From contig JAFULG010000003.1 of assembly GCA_017473435.1 (NCBI GenBank), positions 124,001 through 188,000 on the forward strand: a DNA stretch of 64,000 bases, given 5' to 3'. Positions 44,794 through 52,933 of the stretch are shown here, piece after piece. The first letter of the stretch is position 1, and every line of letters starts with the position of its first letter. This DNA comes from Clostridia bacterium (GTDB lineage: Bacteria > Bacillota > Clostridia > Oscillospirales > Acutalibacteraceae). The notes below the pieces were generated by a model. That model did not search any database. It saw nothing but the letters and a program-made list of their open reading frames with translations, and had not been told where the DNA came from. The position numbers were made by a program, and so were the translations under genes.

Positions 44794-45376
44794 AGCTGTT
44801 CTGCTCATCCAGGCTTAAATAGAAGGCCGGTACAAACTCTTCAAGAAAGACATCAACCTCGGGAAGAGACATATTTCTTATCGCCTTTTCCGTACTCTGA
44901 TAAGCCTTTTCAAATTCACTGTTACCCGCGTTCTTTTCTTCAATGCACTTGATGAGAGCGGAAATTTTGTCCGCCGCCTTAACAAGCCTCCAGAGGTATT
45001 CATCACCTTCAGCAGGAAAGAAAGCGCTTTCATAGTAAGCCCTCATATCCTCGGGAAGCATAGAAAGAAGCTTATCACAAGCCATCTCCTCAACCTTAAG
45101 AAATTCCCGGCGCATTTCCTCACTGTGATATTTCACGGGGGTTGGCATATCTCCGGTTATAATCTCAGGCATATCATGGTACAAGCCGAGAAAGGCCGCT
45201 CTTTCAGCATTGAGATTTCCGCCGAAACGAATATTTTTTATAACTGCAAGAGCATGAGCAACAGCGGCAACATCGTTGCTGTGCTCACTTATATTTTCCG
45301 CCGACGTGTTGCGCATAAGAGCCCAACGGTTGATATACTTCATTCTTGAATGCATCGCAAAAAAACTGTTTGACAA
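44792..45376 (-). CDS. yfbR: 5'-deoxynucleotidase YfbR-like HD protein
   Basis: HD-domain phosphohydrolase for deoxynucleoside 5'-monophosphates. Motifs ENISEHSNDVAAVAHAL (metal His), GLYHDMPEIITGDMPTPVKY (HD pair) and LVKAADKISALIKCIEE are intact. A TTG at 45376 is chosen as start, giving SNSFFAMHSRMKYINRWALMRN, which aligns with E. coli YfbR ([20 protein letters not shown]) and is preceded by GCGAGGTG at proper distance; a GTG at 45385 lies within that ribosome site. 194 aa. Confidence 0.88.
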   Translation of the reverse strand: MSNSFFAMHSRMKYINRWALMRNTSAENISEHSNDVAAVAHALAVIKNIRFGGNLNAERAAFLGLYHDMPEIITGDMPTPVKYHSEEMRREFLKVEEMACDKLLSMLPEDMRAYYESAFFPAEGDEYLWRLVKAADKISALIKCIEEKNAGNSEFEKAYQSTEKAIRNMSLPEVDVFLEEFVPAFYLSLDEQNS

Positions 45377-45407
45377 AATTTTCACCTCGCAAACAAATTT
45401 AAAAAAA

Positions 45408-45461
45408 TGCAGAATCCGAATACAGAATCAATTCCGAATTCCGTGCTCCGAATTCCGCATT
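45408..45461. repeat. CGGAATTC-type short repeats
   Basis: Imperfect iterations of TCCGAATTC/GAATCCGAA between yfbR and pduL, with ATGCAGAATCCGAA at one end and TCCGAATTCCGCAT at the other, so the segment can fold as an imperfect hairpin. No coding potential. Confidence 0.5.
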
Positions 45462-45487
45462 AAATTATATTTTATTCAGTCCGTCAA

Positions 45488-46060
45488 TTAAAGAATGTCA
45501 CCCTCAAGACCCATTGTGCATGAAGCAGCATTGCTTTCATCAGTATCAATGTGCATTGCAAGTGCATATGAGGGGCTTACTCTGACGATAACGTCTCCGA
45601 AAATGAGTGAACGGCCGTCAGTTTCAACCTTAACGTTAACAATCTGCTTGTCCTGAAGATCATATTTTGCAGCATCCTCGGGAGTCATATGAATGTGTCT
45701 CTTTGCAATGATAACGCCATCCTTAAGCTCAACCTCGCCTTTAGGACCAACAAGCTTACATCCGCCGCTGCCCTCGAGATCACCTGATTCACGGATGGGA
45801 GCCTTTACACCGATTGAACGTGCGTCACCGGCTGAAAGCTCAACCTGAGTTTCAGGGTGAACAGGTCCGAGAATTGATACGCCGGGGAAGCTGCCCTTTG
45901 CGCCGATAACCTGAACTCTTTCCTCACAAGCATACTGACCGGGCTGTGAAAGGTCTTTTTTCTTAGTAAGCTCATAGCCTTCGCCAAAAAGTATGTCAAG
46001 AACTCTGCGACTTACGTGCACGTGTCTTGCTGAAGTTTCTACTAAAACGGGTTTTGCCAT
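45488..46060 (-). CDS. pduL: phosphate propanoyl/acetyltransferase PduL
   Basis: Transfers acyl groups between CoA and phosphate, yielding acyl-phosphate for ATP synthesis. 190 aa with the two duplicated halves of the family and Zn ligands in SARHVHVS (about 10-17) and AKRHIHMTPEDA (about 119-130). No encapsulation peptide and no microcompartment genes nearby, so it probably serves as the housekeeping phosphotransacetylase taking acetyl-CoA from pyruvate:ferredoxin oxidoreductase. Confidence 0.92.
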   Translation of the reverse strand: MAKPVLVETSARHVHVSRRVLDILFGEGYELTKKKDLSQPGQYACEERVQVIGAKGSFPGVSILGPVHPETQVELSAGDARSIGVKAPIRESGDLEGSGGCKLVGPKGEVELKDGVIIAKRHIHMTPEDAAKYDLQDKQIVNVKVETDGRSLIFGDVIVRVSPSYALAMHIDTDESNAASCTMGLEGDIL

Positions 46061-46101
46061 AATGTTTGTCCTCCAATTATTTATAATTTTATTTCTTTAC
46101 T

Positions 46102-47022
46102 TTACCAGAGCTTTTCGGGATAAACTCCGTCATTTACTTTTTCGTTAAGAGCCTGCTTTACAAACGCCTTATCCTCTTTATAGGTAACTCCGTACCATTT
46201 TTCCGTAGTTTCAAGTACCTTTACCTCTGCCTTACCTTCCTTGAGAAGCTCATCAACAACAAAAGGAATGAAATACTCACACTTGAGAGGATTCTCCTTT
46301 ATGCCCTTTTCGAGAAAAGCGGCAAATCTATTTTCAAGCTCTGCCATCATCTCTGTTGAAAAACCCCAGCAGTTCATTGATACTGTTGTACCCTCAGGAA
46401 TATCTGTCCAGGTTGCGCCATCATCCTCAGTAAACTGGATTTTATCACCGTTTATTGCAATCTTTGTTCTTTCAACAATATCAGTAAGATATCCTCTGTC
46501 ATCGGTCTGGCACACGCCTCTTGCGACGCTTCCGTTTTCGGTAAGAGTGTTTTCAACCCTGAAGCCTACCATGCAGAAATCATACTTGTCGCTTTTACCG
46601 CCTTCTTTTATAAGCTCCTGATGCACAAGACGGAAGGTTTCCTTTCCGTAATAATCATCAGCGTTAATAACAGCAAAAGGACCGTCAACTATATCTCTGC
46701 AAGCAAGTACAGCCTGTCCTGTACCCCAAGGCTTAACTCTGCCCTCGGGAACGGTGAAGCCTTCCGGAAGATCATTCATATCCTGGAACGCATAAGCAAC
46801 CTCGATTTTGTCGTCATATCTGCCGTCAGTGATTTTTCTGAAATCCTCTTCGATTTCGTGCTTGATTACAAAAACGACCTTGTCAAATCCTGCTTCAGCC
46901 GCATCGTAAACCGAATAATCAAGAATGATTTCTCCTGAAGGTCCGACGGGATCAATCTGCTTAAGGCCGCCATATCTGCTTCCCATACCTGCAGCCATAA
47001 CAATAAGAGTTGTCTTTTTCAT
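46102..47022 (-). CDS. NDP-sugar/choline-type nucleotidyltransferase
   Basis: 306-aa sugar-phosphate nucleotidyltransferase: VMAAGMGSRYGGLKQIDPVG (about 7-26) is the nucleotide loop, VINADDYYG the metal Asp region, and VARGVCQ and EYFIPFVVDELL lie further on. It lacks the C-terminal beta-helix of GlgC. Start at MKKTTLIVM with AGGAG upstream (frame open to 47082). The substrate cannot be assigned from sequence; relatives in gut Firmicutes sit beside N-acetylhexosamine or choline kinases such as the one at 61780. Confidence 0.85.
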   Translation of the reverse strand: MKKTTLIVMAAGMGSRYGGLKQIDPVGPSGEIILDYSVYDAAEAGFDKVVFVIKHEIEEDFRKITDGRYDDKIEVAYAFQDMNDLPEGFTVPEGRVKPWGTGQAVLACRDIVDGPFAVINADDYYGKETFRLVHQELIKEGGKSDKYDFCMVGFRVENTLTENGSVARGVCQTDDRGYLTDIVERTKIAINGDKIQFTEDDGATWTDIPEGTTVSMNCWGFSTEMMAELENRFAAFLEKGIKENPLKCEYFIPFVVDELLKEGKAEVKVLETTEKWYGVTYKEDKAFVKQALNEKVNDGVYPEKLW

Positions 47023-47053
47023 TATAAGAATCTCCTCTTTTGATTTTTTTATT

Positions 47054-47082
47054 ATTGTACCACTATTTTTTAAAAAACGCAA
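47054..47082 (-). promoter_or_regulatory. promoter of the nucleotidyltransferase gene
   Basis: Minus strand TTGCGT (47082-47077), 17-bp spacer, TACAAT (47059-47054). Confidence 0.55.
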
Positions 47083-47134
47083 TATTTTAAACTATTTATT
47101 AGATTTTATCAAAAATTTACTTACAGGTTAAATC

Positions 47135-47163
47135 TTGACACTGCCGCATTTTAATGATATTAT
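47135..47163 (+). promoter_or_regulatory. promoter of the 43-aa microprotein gene
   Basis: TTGACA (47135-47140), 17-bp spacer, TATTAT (47158-47163). Confidence 0.7.
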
Positions 47164-47195
47164 AATATTGTAAATAAATAAAAGGAGTTGTAACT

Positions 47196-47327
47196 ATGGA
47201 TAATATGAATAAGGTTCTTGACCTCATCACAATGATTTTTGACACAATCAGAAAATATATTCTCCTCGTTCTCGGCAGAGAAGGCGAAATCGAAGGAGAG
47301 GTTCCCAAGTTTCCCTGGGATAAATAA
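47196..47327 (+). CDS. 43-aa amphipathic microprotein
   Basis: Monocistronic short gene with a consensus -35, an AAAGGAG ribosome site 8 bp before the ATG and its own terminator, so it is almost certainly expressed. The sequence has an amphipathic helix (VLDLITMIFDTIRKYILLVL) and an acidic then aromatic tail (EGEIEGEVPKFPWDK). Layout parallels the 39-aa microprotein at 43897. It could bind membrane; toxin-like or signalling roles are possible but unsupported. Confidence 0.75.
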   Translation: MDNMNKVLDLITMIFDTIRKYILLVLGREGEIEGEVPKFPWDK

Positions 47328-47351
47328 AGAACCGTCATAACATCAAAAATG

Positions 47352-47404
47352 AAACAGATGTATTTCAAGGCAATAACACACCTTAAAATGCATCTGTTTT
47401 TTAT
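47352..47404. terminator. bidirectional terminator, microprotein / MgtC-like
   Basis: AAACAGATG / CATCTGTTT stem with a 30-nt loop, T-run TTTTTTATTTT on the plus strand, adjoining the stop of the MgtC-like gene on the other strand. Confidence 0.65.
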
Positions 47405-47405
47405 T

Positions 47406-48128
47406 TTAATCTACATAAAGATCCCTTATACCCTCAAGTGAGCGTATGGCAGAAATCGTAAGTCCGAAGCCTTCCTCGTCGCGAGGGAACACAACAGCCT
47501 TCATAACAACGGAATCGCTTTTTCTCTTTGTCGGTGAAGAGTCTGCATAAAGCACCTCAAGGGTGTGCAGGTTTCCGCCGTAACGTTTTACTATTGTTCC
47601 GATTTCAGCCGCCTGGCGCGACATATTTTCTGCCTCAATGTAAATATTTTTAGACGGGTTACCTCTTGCGACAAAACGCTTAAAGGTGTTAAGTGTAAGA
47701 TAAATGAACAGTGTTGTTACAAGTGCACCTACATAATAACCGGCACCCACAGCAAGACCTATGCAGGAAACCGCCCAGAGTGAAGCTGCCGTTGTAAGTC
47801 CTTTAACCGAAAATCCCTCACGAAGAATTGTACCTGCGCCAAGGAAACCGATACCGCTGATTACCTGAGCGCCCAATCTCGTCGGATCAAAGCTGGCAAG
47901 ACCCTCATATTCAAGGAAAACATACTTTGACGTCATCATTACAAGGGTTGAGCCTACTGCCACAAGAATGTGTGTTCGGAATCCTGCAGGACGGTGAGAG
48001 TGTTCTCTTTCGTAACCGATGATACCGCTGAAAAGAACCGTAAGCAGCATTTTCACAACAGCATCAAGTGCATATTCAACCTGAGGCAGATTCACAAAAT
48101 CCTGCACAGCGTTCCACAAGCTATCCAC
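47406..48128 (-). CDS. MgtC/SapB family membrane protein
   Basis: About five membrane helices then a soluble ACT-like C-terminal domain. The family core GYEREHSHRPAGFRTHILVAVGS and GAQVISGIGFLGAGTILREGFSVKGLTTAASLW is complete. Linked in other bacteria to Mg2+ limitation and acid adaptation, possibly through effects on F-type ATPase. A GTG at 48128 is chosen as start because AAAGGAG lies 9 bp upstream; an ATG at 48137 would abut it. 240 aa. No M-box riboswitch recognised in the leader. Confidence 0.9.
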   Translation of the reverse strand: MDSLWNAVQDFVNLPQVEYALDAVVKMLLTVLFSGIIGYEREHSHRPAGFRTHILVAVGSTLVMMTSKYVFLEYEGLASFDPTRLGAQVISGIGFLGAGTILREGFSVKGLTTAASLWAVSCIGLAVGAGYYVGALVTTLFIYLTLNTFKRFVARGNPSKNIYIEAENMSRQAAEIGTIVKRYGGNLHTLEVLYADSSPTKRKSDSVVMKAVVFPRDEEGFGLTISAIRSLEGIRDLYVD

Positions 48129-48160
48129 CGCGGACATCTCCTTTCAAAACAATAAAATCG

Positions 48161-48183
48161 CACCGAACACATAACGTTCGGTG
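48161..48183 (-). other. leader hairpin of the MgtC-like gene
   Basis: CACCGAAC / GTTCGGTG stem followed on the minus strand by CGATTTTATTGTTTT, about 33 bp before the start. It could be an attenuator or simply a leader stem. Confidence 0.4.
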
Positions 48184-48284
48184 TCACATCAATATCAATT
48201 TTATTAATTATATCACCGCTATTCAAAAAAAGCAACTATCAATTATTAACAAAATACCCTTTAATTATAAGTATATTAAAACAG

Positions 48285-48313
48285 TTGAAAACTTTTTGTT
48301 TTTATGGTAGAAT
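48285..48313 (+). promoter_or_regulatory. secA promoter
   Basis: TTGAAA (48285-48290), 17-bp spacer, TAGAAT (48308-48313). Confidence 0.7.
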
Positions 48314-48363
48314 ATAACATTATGTATTATATAAACTTAATTACTATAAATGAGGTGACATAA

Positions 48364-51120
48364 ATGGGCTTTCTTAAAAAGCTGTTCGGTGACTACTCCG
48401 CAAAGGAAATCAAAAGAGTAAAGCCTCTTGTACAAAAGGTGCTCTCCTATGAAGAAGACTTTGCAAAGCTTACCGACACAGAGCTCAAAGCAAAAACTCC
48501 CGAATTCAAGGAAAGGCTTGAAAAGGGTGAAACTCTTGATGACATTCTCCCCGAAGCATTCGCCGTATGCCGTGAGGCTTCCTGGCGCGTACTCGGTATG
48601 AAGCACTTCCCCGTACAGATTATGGGCGGTATTGTTCTTCATCAGGGCAGAATAGCTGAAATGAAAACAGGTGAAGGTAAAACCCTTGTTGCTACCCTTC
48701 CTGCATATCTCAACGCTCTTTCAGGCAAGGGCGTTCACATTGTTACCGTCAACGACTACCTCGCCCGCCGAGACAGCGAGTGGATGGGTAAAGTTTACCG
48801 CTTCCTCGGACTTACCGTAGGACTTATCGTAAACGGACTTGACAACACCGAACGTCGCAAGGCTTACGCCGCAGACATCACCTACGGCACAAACAACGAA
48901 ATGGGCTTTGACTATCTTCGTGACAATATGGTACTTTACCTCGACCAGAAGGTACAGAGAGGTCACAACTACGCCATCGTCGACGAAGTTGACTCAATCC
49001 TTATAGACGAGGCAAGAACTCCTCTTATCATTTCCGGTATGGGCGGTAAATCCTCGGAGCTTTACTCCGTTGCAAACAGCTTTGTAAACACTCTCAAGTG
49101 TCTTAAAATTGCCGAAACCGACTCAAAAATGAATCTCGAGGATCTTGCCGCAGAAAGCGGTGCAGACTACATCGTAGATGAAAAGCACAAGAGCTGTAAC
49201 CTTACAAAGAGCGGTATTCAGAAGGCTGAGCGCTTCTTCAACATTCAGAACCTTTCCGATCCTGAAAACCTTACTCTTTCACATCACCTTAACATCGCCA
49301 TCAAGGCTCACGGCGTTATGACAAGAGATATCGACTACGTTGTAAAGGACGGTCAGGTGCTCATCGTTGACGAGTTCACAGGCCGTATTATGCTCGGCAG
49401 ACGCTACAACGACGGTCTTCATCAGGCAATCGAAGCCAAGGAAGGCGTAAAGGTTGCCCGCGAAAACAAAACCCTCGCAACCATCACCTTCCAGAACTAT
49501 TTCCGTCTTTACAGCAAGCTTTCCGGTATGACCGGTACAGCTATGACCGAGGTTAACGAATTCAGAGAAATCTACTCTCTTGACGCCGTTGAAATTCCCA
49601 CAAACAAACCTCTTCTGCGCAAAGACAACAACGACGTTATTTTCCAGACAGAGCAGTACAAGTTCAACGCTATTATTGAACAGATTTTACAGTGTCATGA
49701 AAAAGGTCAGCCCGTGCTTGTAGGTACAATCTCCATTGAAAAGAGTGAGAAGCTTTCTGCCGCCCTTAAGAGACGCGGTATAAAGCACAACGTGCTCAAC
49801 GCAAAGCACCACGATAAGGAAGCCGAAATTGTTGCACAGGCAGGTAAGCTCGGTGCAGTTACAATTGCAACCAACATGGCAGGTCGTGGTACCGATATTA
49901 TGCTCGGCGGTAACGCTGAATTCCTTGCAAAGAGTCAGATGAGAAAAATGGAATACTCCGAGGAGCTCATCAGCGAGGCAACAGCCTTCGGTGACACCGA
50001 CAACGAGGATATTATCGAGGCACGTGAAACCTTCAAGCGCCTTGAGAAGCAGTACAAAGAGGAAATAGCTGAGGAAGCTGAAAAGGTACGCGAAGCAGGC
50101 GGTCTTTACATCATCGGTACAGAGCGCCACGATTCAAGACGAATCGACAACCAGCTCAGAGGCCGTAGCGGACGTCAGGGTGACCCCGGTGAAAGCCGCT
50201 TCTTCCTTTCAATGCAGGATGACCTTCTCCGTCTTTTCGGCGGCGACAGAATGATTGCCATTATGAACAGTATGCCCGTTGACAAGGATACACCCATTGA
50301 AAACGGTATGCTTTCAAAGCAGGTTGAGGGTGCACAGCGTAAGGTTGAGGGCAACAACTTTGCCGCACGTAGACACGTTATCTCCTTTGACGACGTTATG
50401 AACCGTCAGAGAGAAATTATTTACACTCAGCGTGATCAGGTGCTCAAGGGTGAGGATATGAAGCCCGTCATCACAAAAATGATTGACGATTCAATCGGTG
50501 ACACCGTTGAATTCTTCTGTCCTGCAAATGTTCCCTCAAGCGAGTGGCATCTCCCCTCACTCAAGGAAAAATACATGGGCTGGCTTACAACCGAGGATGA
50601 TTTCACCGAGGACAGAAAATACAAGCCCGAGGAAATCTACGATACCCTCACAGACCGTGCTCACAAGCTTCACGAGGAGCGCGAGGAGCTTTACGGCGAG
50701 GAAATGATGCGTAACATTGAGCGTGAGATGCTCCTTCGCAACGTTGATATGAAATGGATGGATTACATCGACGCTATGGATGAATTAAAGCGCAGCGTAG
50801 GACTTCTTGCCTACGGTCAGAAGGACCCCGTTGTTGCCTTCAGAGAACTCAGCTATGATATGTTCGACGAAATGACAACCTCAATCCGTGAGGATACAGT
50901 AAAGACCGTACTTGCTGTACGCTTCAAGACCGACGAGGAAATCAAGCGTGAGGAGGTTGCAAAAATCACCTCAACCTCAACCGGCGGTGACGGAAGCGAA
51001 AAAGCAAGACCCGTAAAGAACGAGGGCAAGAAAATCGGCGTTAACGATCCCTGCCCCTGCGGAAGCGGTAAGAAATACAAGAAGTGCTGTGGAAGACCCG
51101 GTGCGGAAGCACAGGGCTGA
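48364..51120 (+). CDS. secA: preprotein translocase ATPase SecA
   Basis: Motor of Sec-dependent export. [20 protein letters not shown] (Walker A, about 100-119), [20 protein letters not shown] (Walker B region), [14 protein letters not shown] and [20 protein letters not shown] (motif VI) are intact, and a C-terminal zinc-binding [18 protein letters not shown] motif is present. 918 aa. Essential, and needed for the many signal-peptide proteins encoded here. A type A repeat and terminator follow. Confidence 0.97.
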   Translation: MGFLKKLFGDYSAKEIKRVKPLVQKVLSYEEDFAKLTDTELKAKTPEFKERLEKGETLDDILPEAFAVCREASWRVLGMKHFPVQIMGGIVLHQGRIAEMKTGEGKTLVATLPAYLNALSGKGVHIVTVNDYLARRDSEWMGKVYRFLGLTVGLIVNGLDNTERRKAYAADITYGTNNEMGFDYLRDNMVLYLDQKVQRGHNYAIVDEVDSILIDEARTPLIISGMGGKSSELYSVANSFVNTLKCLKIAETDSKMNLEDLAAESGADYIVDEKHKSCNLTKSGIQKAERFFNIQNLSDPENLTLSHHLNIAIKAHGVMTRDIDYVVKDGQVLIVDEFTGRIMLGRRYNDGLHQAIEAKEGVKVARENKTLATITFQNYFRLYSKLSGMTGTAMTEVNEFREIYSLDAVEIPTNKPLLRKDNNDVIFQTEQYKFNAIIEQILQCHEKGQPVLVGTISIEKSEKLSAALKRRGIKHNVLNAKHHDKEAEIVAQAGKLGAVTIATNMAGRGTDIMLGGNAEFLAKSQMRKMEYSEELISEATAFGDTDNEDIIEARETFKRLEKQYKEEIAEEAEKVREAGGLYIIGTERHDSRRIDNQLRGRSGRQGDPGESRFFLSMQDDLLRLFGGDRMIAIMNSMPVDKDTPIENGMLSKQVEGAQRKVEGNNFAARRHVISFDDVMNRQREIIYTQRDQVLKGEDMKPVITKMIDDSIGDTVEFFCPANVPSSEWHLPSLKEKYMGWLTTEDDFTEDRKYKPEEIYDTLTDRAHKLHEEREELYGEEMMRNIEREMLLRNVDMKWMDYIDAMDELKRSVGLLAYGQKDPVVAFRELSYDMFDEMTTSIREDTVKTVLAVRFKTDEEIKREEVAKITSTSTGGDGSEKARPVKNEGKKIGVNDPCPCGSGKKYKKCCGRPGAEAQG

Positions 51121-51144
51121 TAACCAAAAAAGAGAACAAAATGT

Positions 51145-51198
51145 AAAGTTCTTTTGATTACTTTTCTTTCAAGAAAAGTAATGCCATGCGGCGAGCGA
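51145..51198 (+). repeat. 3'-gene structured repeat, type A (copy A6)
   Basis: 25 bp after the secA stop: AAAGTTCTTTTGA, hairpin ATTACTTTTCTT-TC-AAGAAAAGTAAT, then GCCATGCGGCGAGCGA. The hairpin arms differ from the other copies but remain fully complementary. Confidence 0.8.
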
Positions 51199-51214
51199 AA
51201 AAAGCTATTCATAC

Positions 51215-51247
51215 AAAAAGCTGTGGGGTTTTCCACGGCTTTTTTGT
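51215..51247 (+). terminator. secA terminator
   Basis: AAAAAGCTGTGG / CCACGGCTTTTTT stem ending in a T-run. Confidence 0.8.
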
Positions 51248-51258
51248 TGACAAAATTT

Positions 51259-51300
51259 AAACCCACCGCCTGATTTTAGTTTTCAGGCAGTGGGTTATTT
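51259..51300. terminator. hairpin at the end of the Xre regulator gene
   Basis: AACCCACCGCCTG / CAGGCAGTGGGTT stem (one mismatch) overlapping the regulator stop codon, with modest T-tracts on both sides. Confidence 0.6.
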
Positions 51301-51501
51301 TATATCTGTTCTTTCTAAAATATAATCTGTTGAGGTGTTATAAAGATCAGCGAGAGCTATAAGGACATCCGACGGAATATCACGGTAACCTTTTTCGTAG
51401 CGGTTATACTGCGGCTGTTTCATTTTAAGGTAATCCGCAACCTGTTGTTGGGTCATATCGCTGTCCTCGCGCAAATCACGGATTCGCTTATAATATCCCA
51501 T
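51295..51501 (-). CDS. Cro/C1-type (Xre) transcriptional regulator
   Basis: 68-aa DNA-binding protein: RIRDLREDSDMTQQQVADYLKMKQPQYNRYEKGYRDIP is a full HTH_3 domain and the end LADLYNTSTDYILERTD is typical of stand-alone Xre repressors. Divergent from the secreted protein gene at 51624; two matched operator-like dyads lie in the gap, so autoregulation and control of that gene are likely. Confidence 0.88.
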   Translation of the reverse strand: MGYYKRIRDLREDSDMTQQQVADYLKMKQPQYNRYEKGYRDIPSDVLIALADLYNTSTDYILERTDIK

Positions 51502-51521
51502 TAAATCACCGCCTCAAAGTC

Positions 51522-51543
51522 AATATAATCGTTTGGTTATATT
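51522..51543. promoter_or_regulatory. operator-like dyad 1
   Basis: AATATAATC-gttt-GGTTATATT, 9-bp half-sites with one mismatch, overlapping the -35 box of the plus-strand promoter. Confidence 0.65.
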
Positions 51544-51571
51544 GACATTTTATATTATTGGGTGATATAAT
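51542..51571 (+). promoter_or_regulatory. promoter of the zinc-ribbon-repeat secreted protein gene
   Basis: TTGACA (51542-51547), 18-bp spacer, TATAAT (51566-51571), flanked by the two dyads. Confidence 0.8.
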
Positions 51572-51578
51572 ACCTTAT

Positions 51579-51600
51579 AATATAACCGTATGGTTATAAA
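51579..51600. promoter_or_regulatory. operator-like dyad 2
   Basis: AATATAACC-gtat-GGTTATAAA, the same half-site as dyad 1, centred 57 bp away and lying at the expected transcription start. Confidence 0.65.
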
Positions 51601-51623
51601 TATTTTGAAGGAGAAAGAAAAGA

Positions 51624-52571
51624 ATGAGATAATTAACAAGAATTTTATTATCAACAGCAATTTCAATGCTTATGCTGACACTGTGTTGCTTTGAAGCAAG
51701 CGCACTTGAAGATGTGTGTGAACATAGTAGTTTGTCCCAAGATACTGACTATTACATAGGAGATTGCACCTTGGGTGGCGAATTACACTATTACTGCGAT
51801 TTTTGTTTTGAAGAAATATTTGTAACAGTAGAACCCAAAGAACACAACTTAGAAGATTATGAAGAACCTGATTCCTCAACATTCTGTGGAACACAAACAA
51901 TTTATGTTCCTTGTAATGACTGTTCCAGTTTGGTCACAATGACCATTGAAGGAACTCAAAAACATGAATGGGAACCAGATTTCATGTCGCCTACTGATGT
52001 TATTAACAACTGCAACGAAGGCGGAAAATTGCCTTATTATTGTTGCTATTGCGATTCCACAATAGAAGAATACATAGCCCCACAAGAACACTCTATAGAT
52101 TGGATATTTAACAATGATGCAACCTGCACAAAAGACGCCACAAAAACCGCGTATTGTGGAATGTGTCATGAAGGATTTTTTAACAAATTAGAAACCGTTC
52201 CTGTTGAAGGCACCGCACTCGGTCATAACTACAACGAAGAATGGACATTCCTCTTACCTGCAACCTGCACCGACAGAGGCGTACAGATAACAACCTGTAC
52301 CCGTTGTTCAGATATAAAATCCGAGGTTCTTCCTGCAACAGGTCATACAGATAACAACAGCGATAATATCTGTGACGAATGCAACGCAAAGCTTTCAGAT
52401 ACAACCGTTCCCGATGACACCAACCCGGACGATGGCACAACCGATACACCGGAAACACCCGACGAGCCTACAGAGCCCGAAGAACCCAAGAGGGAAGCTA
52501 ATGTATTCTCCTTCCTTACAGAATTCCTGAATAACATTATTGATTTCTTCAAAAAATTATTCAAGCTTTAA
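51624..52571 (+). CDS. secreted Cys-pair repeat protein with amphipathic C-tail; third codon is a stop
   Basis: Exported protein with about five CxxC zinc-ribbon-like units (CDFC, CNDC, CCYC, CGMC, CTRC, CDEC, alternating with ATCT and GH elements such as LGHNYNEEW and ATGHTDNNSDNICDEC), a Thr/Pro/Asp/Glu-rich linker and the amphipathic ending FLTEFLNNIIDFFKKLFKL. The ribosome site (GAAGGAGAA) serves the ATG at 51624, but codon 3 is TAA (51630-51632). Past it the frame gives LTRILLSTAISMLMLTLCC, a normal signal peptide, so M-R-stop-L-T-R was probably M-R-K-L-T-R. Without read-through, translation could only restart at the ATG at 51666, with a defective signal. AT-rich codon use differs from its neighbours. 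Confidence 0.65.
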
Positions 52572-52581
52572 TAAACAGCAA

Positions 52582-52616
52582 AAGGTCGCAGCTTAAAACT
52601 GCGACCTTCGTTTTTG
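52582..52616 (+). terminator. terminator of the zinc-ribbon-repeat gene
   Basis: AAGGTCGCAG / CTGCGACCTT stem followed by CGTTTTTG. Confidence 0.85.
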
Positions 52617-52650
52617 TTTGCGGAGCAACGAGGGCTTCGCTCCCTGCGTT

Positions 52651-52809
52651 TTACATCTCAGGCTTGCTCGGCCCTTGGCTCTCGGCCCTCGGCCCTTTCA
52701 TATAAATCTTTCCGCCCGGCTGCTTTTTACCGTTGGTCTTTGCATCGTACTCACGGATAAAGCCTTCGATTTTTTCGAAGTTGTACGGGTCTTTTTTGCT
52801 GTTTTTCAT
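52651..52809 (-). CDS. 52-aa hydrophilic protein whose C-terminus lies in a repeat
   Basis: Start MKNSKKDPYNFEKIEGF with GAGGGTG 7 bp upstream. Charged and soluble, with no family recognised. The last ~14 residues (GPRAESQGPSKPEM) are encoded by a GGGCCGAG-type repeat also found at 39275, so the reading frame seems to have captured repeat DNA as its C-terminus. Moderate coding evidence. Confidence 0.5.
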   Translation of the reverse strand: MKNSKKDPYNFEKIEGFIREYDAKTNGKKQPGGKIYMKGPRAESQGPSKPEM

Positions 52810-52872
52810 TTTCTCACCCTCTGTTATTTTGTGTAATAAAGAAGTGAAAATTAAAAGCAATTTTTTCTTTTT

Positions 52873-52928
52873 TTCGCTCGGCGCGCGCCGTTACCTTTCT
52901 TGTAAGAAAGGTAACCCAAAGAACTTTT
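52873..52928 (-). repeat. 3'-gene structured repeat, type A (copy A7)
   Basis: Minus strand, 6 bp after the dCMP deaminase stop: AAAAGTTCTTTGG, hairpin GTTACCTTTCTT-AC-AAGAAAGGTAAC, then GGCGCGCGCCGAGCGA. Confidence 0.8.
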
Positions 52929-52933
52929 CTTTT

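Noticed and set aside
45488..46060. Microcompartment (Pdu/Eut) locus around pduL
   Set aside because: No shell-protein or diol/ethanolamine genes are present and PduL has no encapsulation peptide, so it is a free phosphotransacylase.
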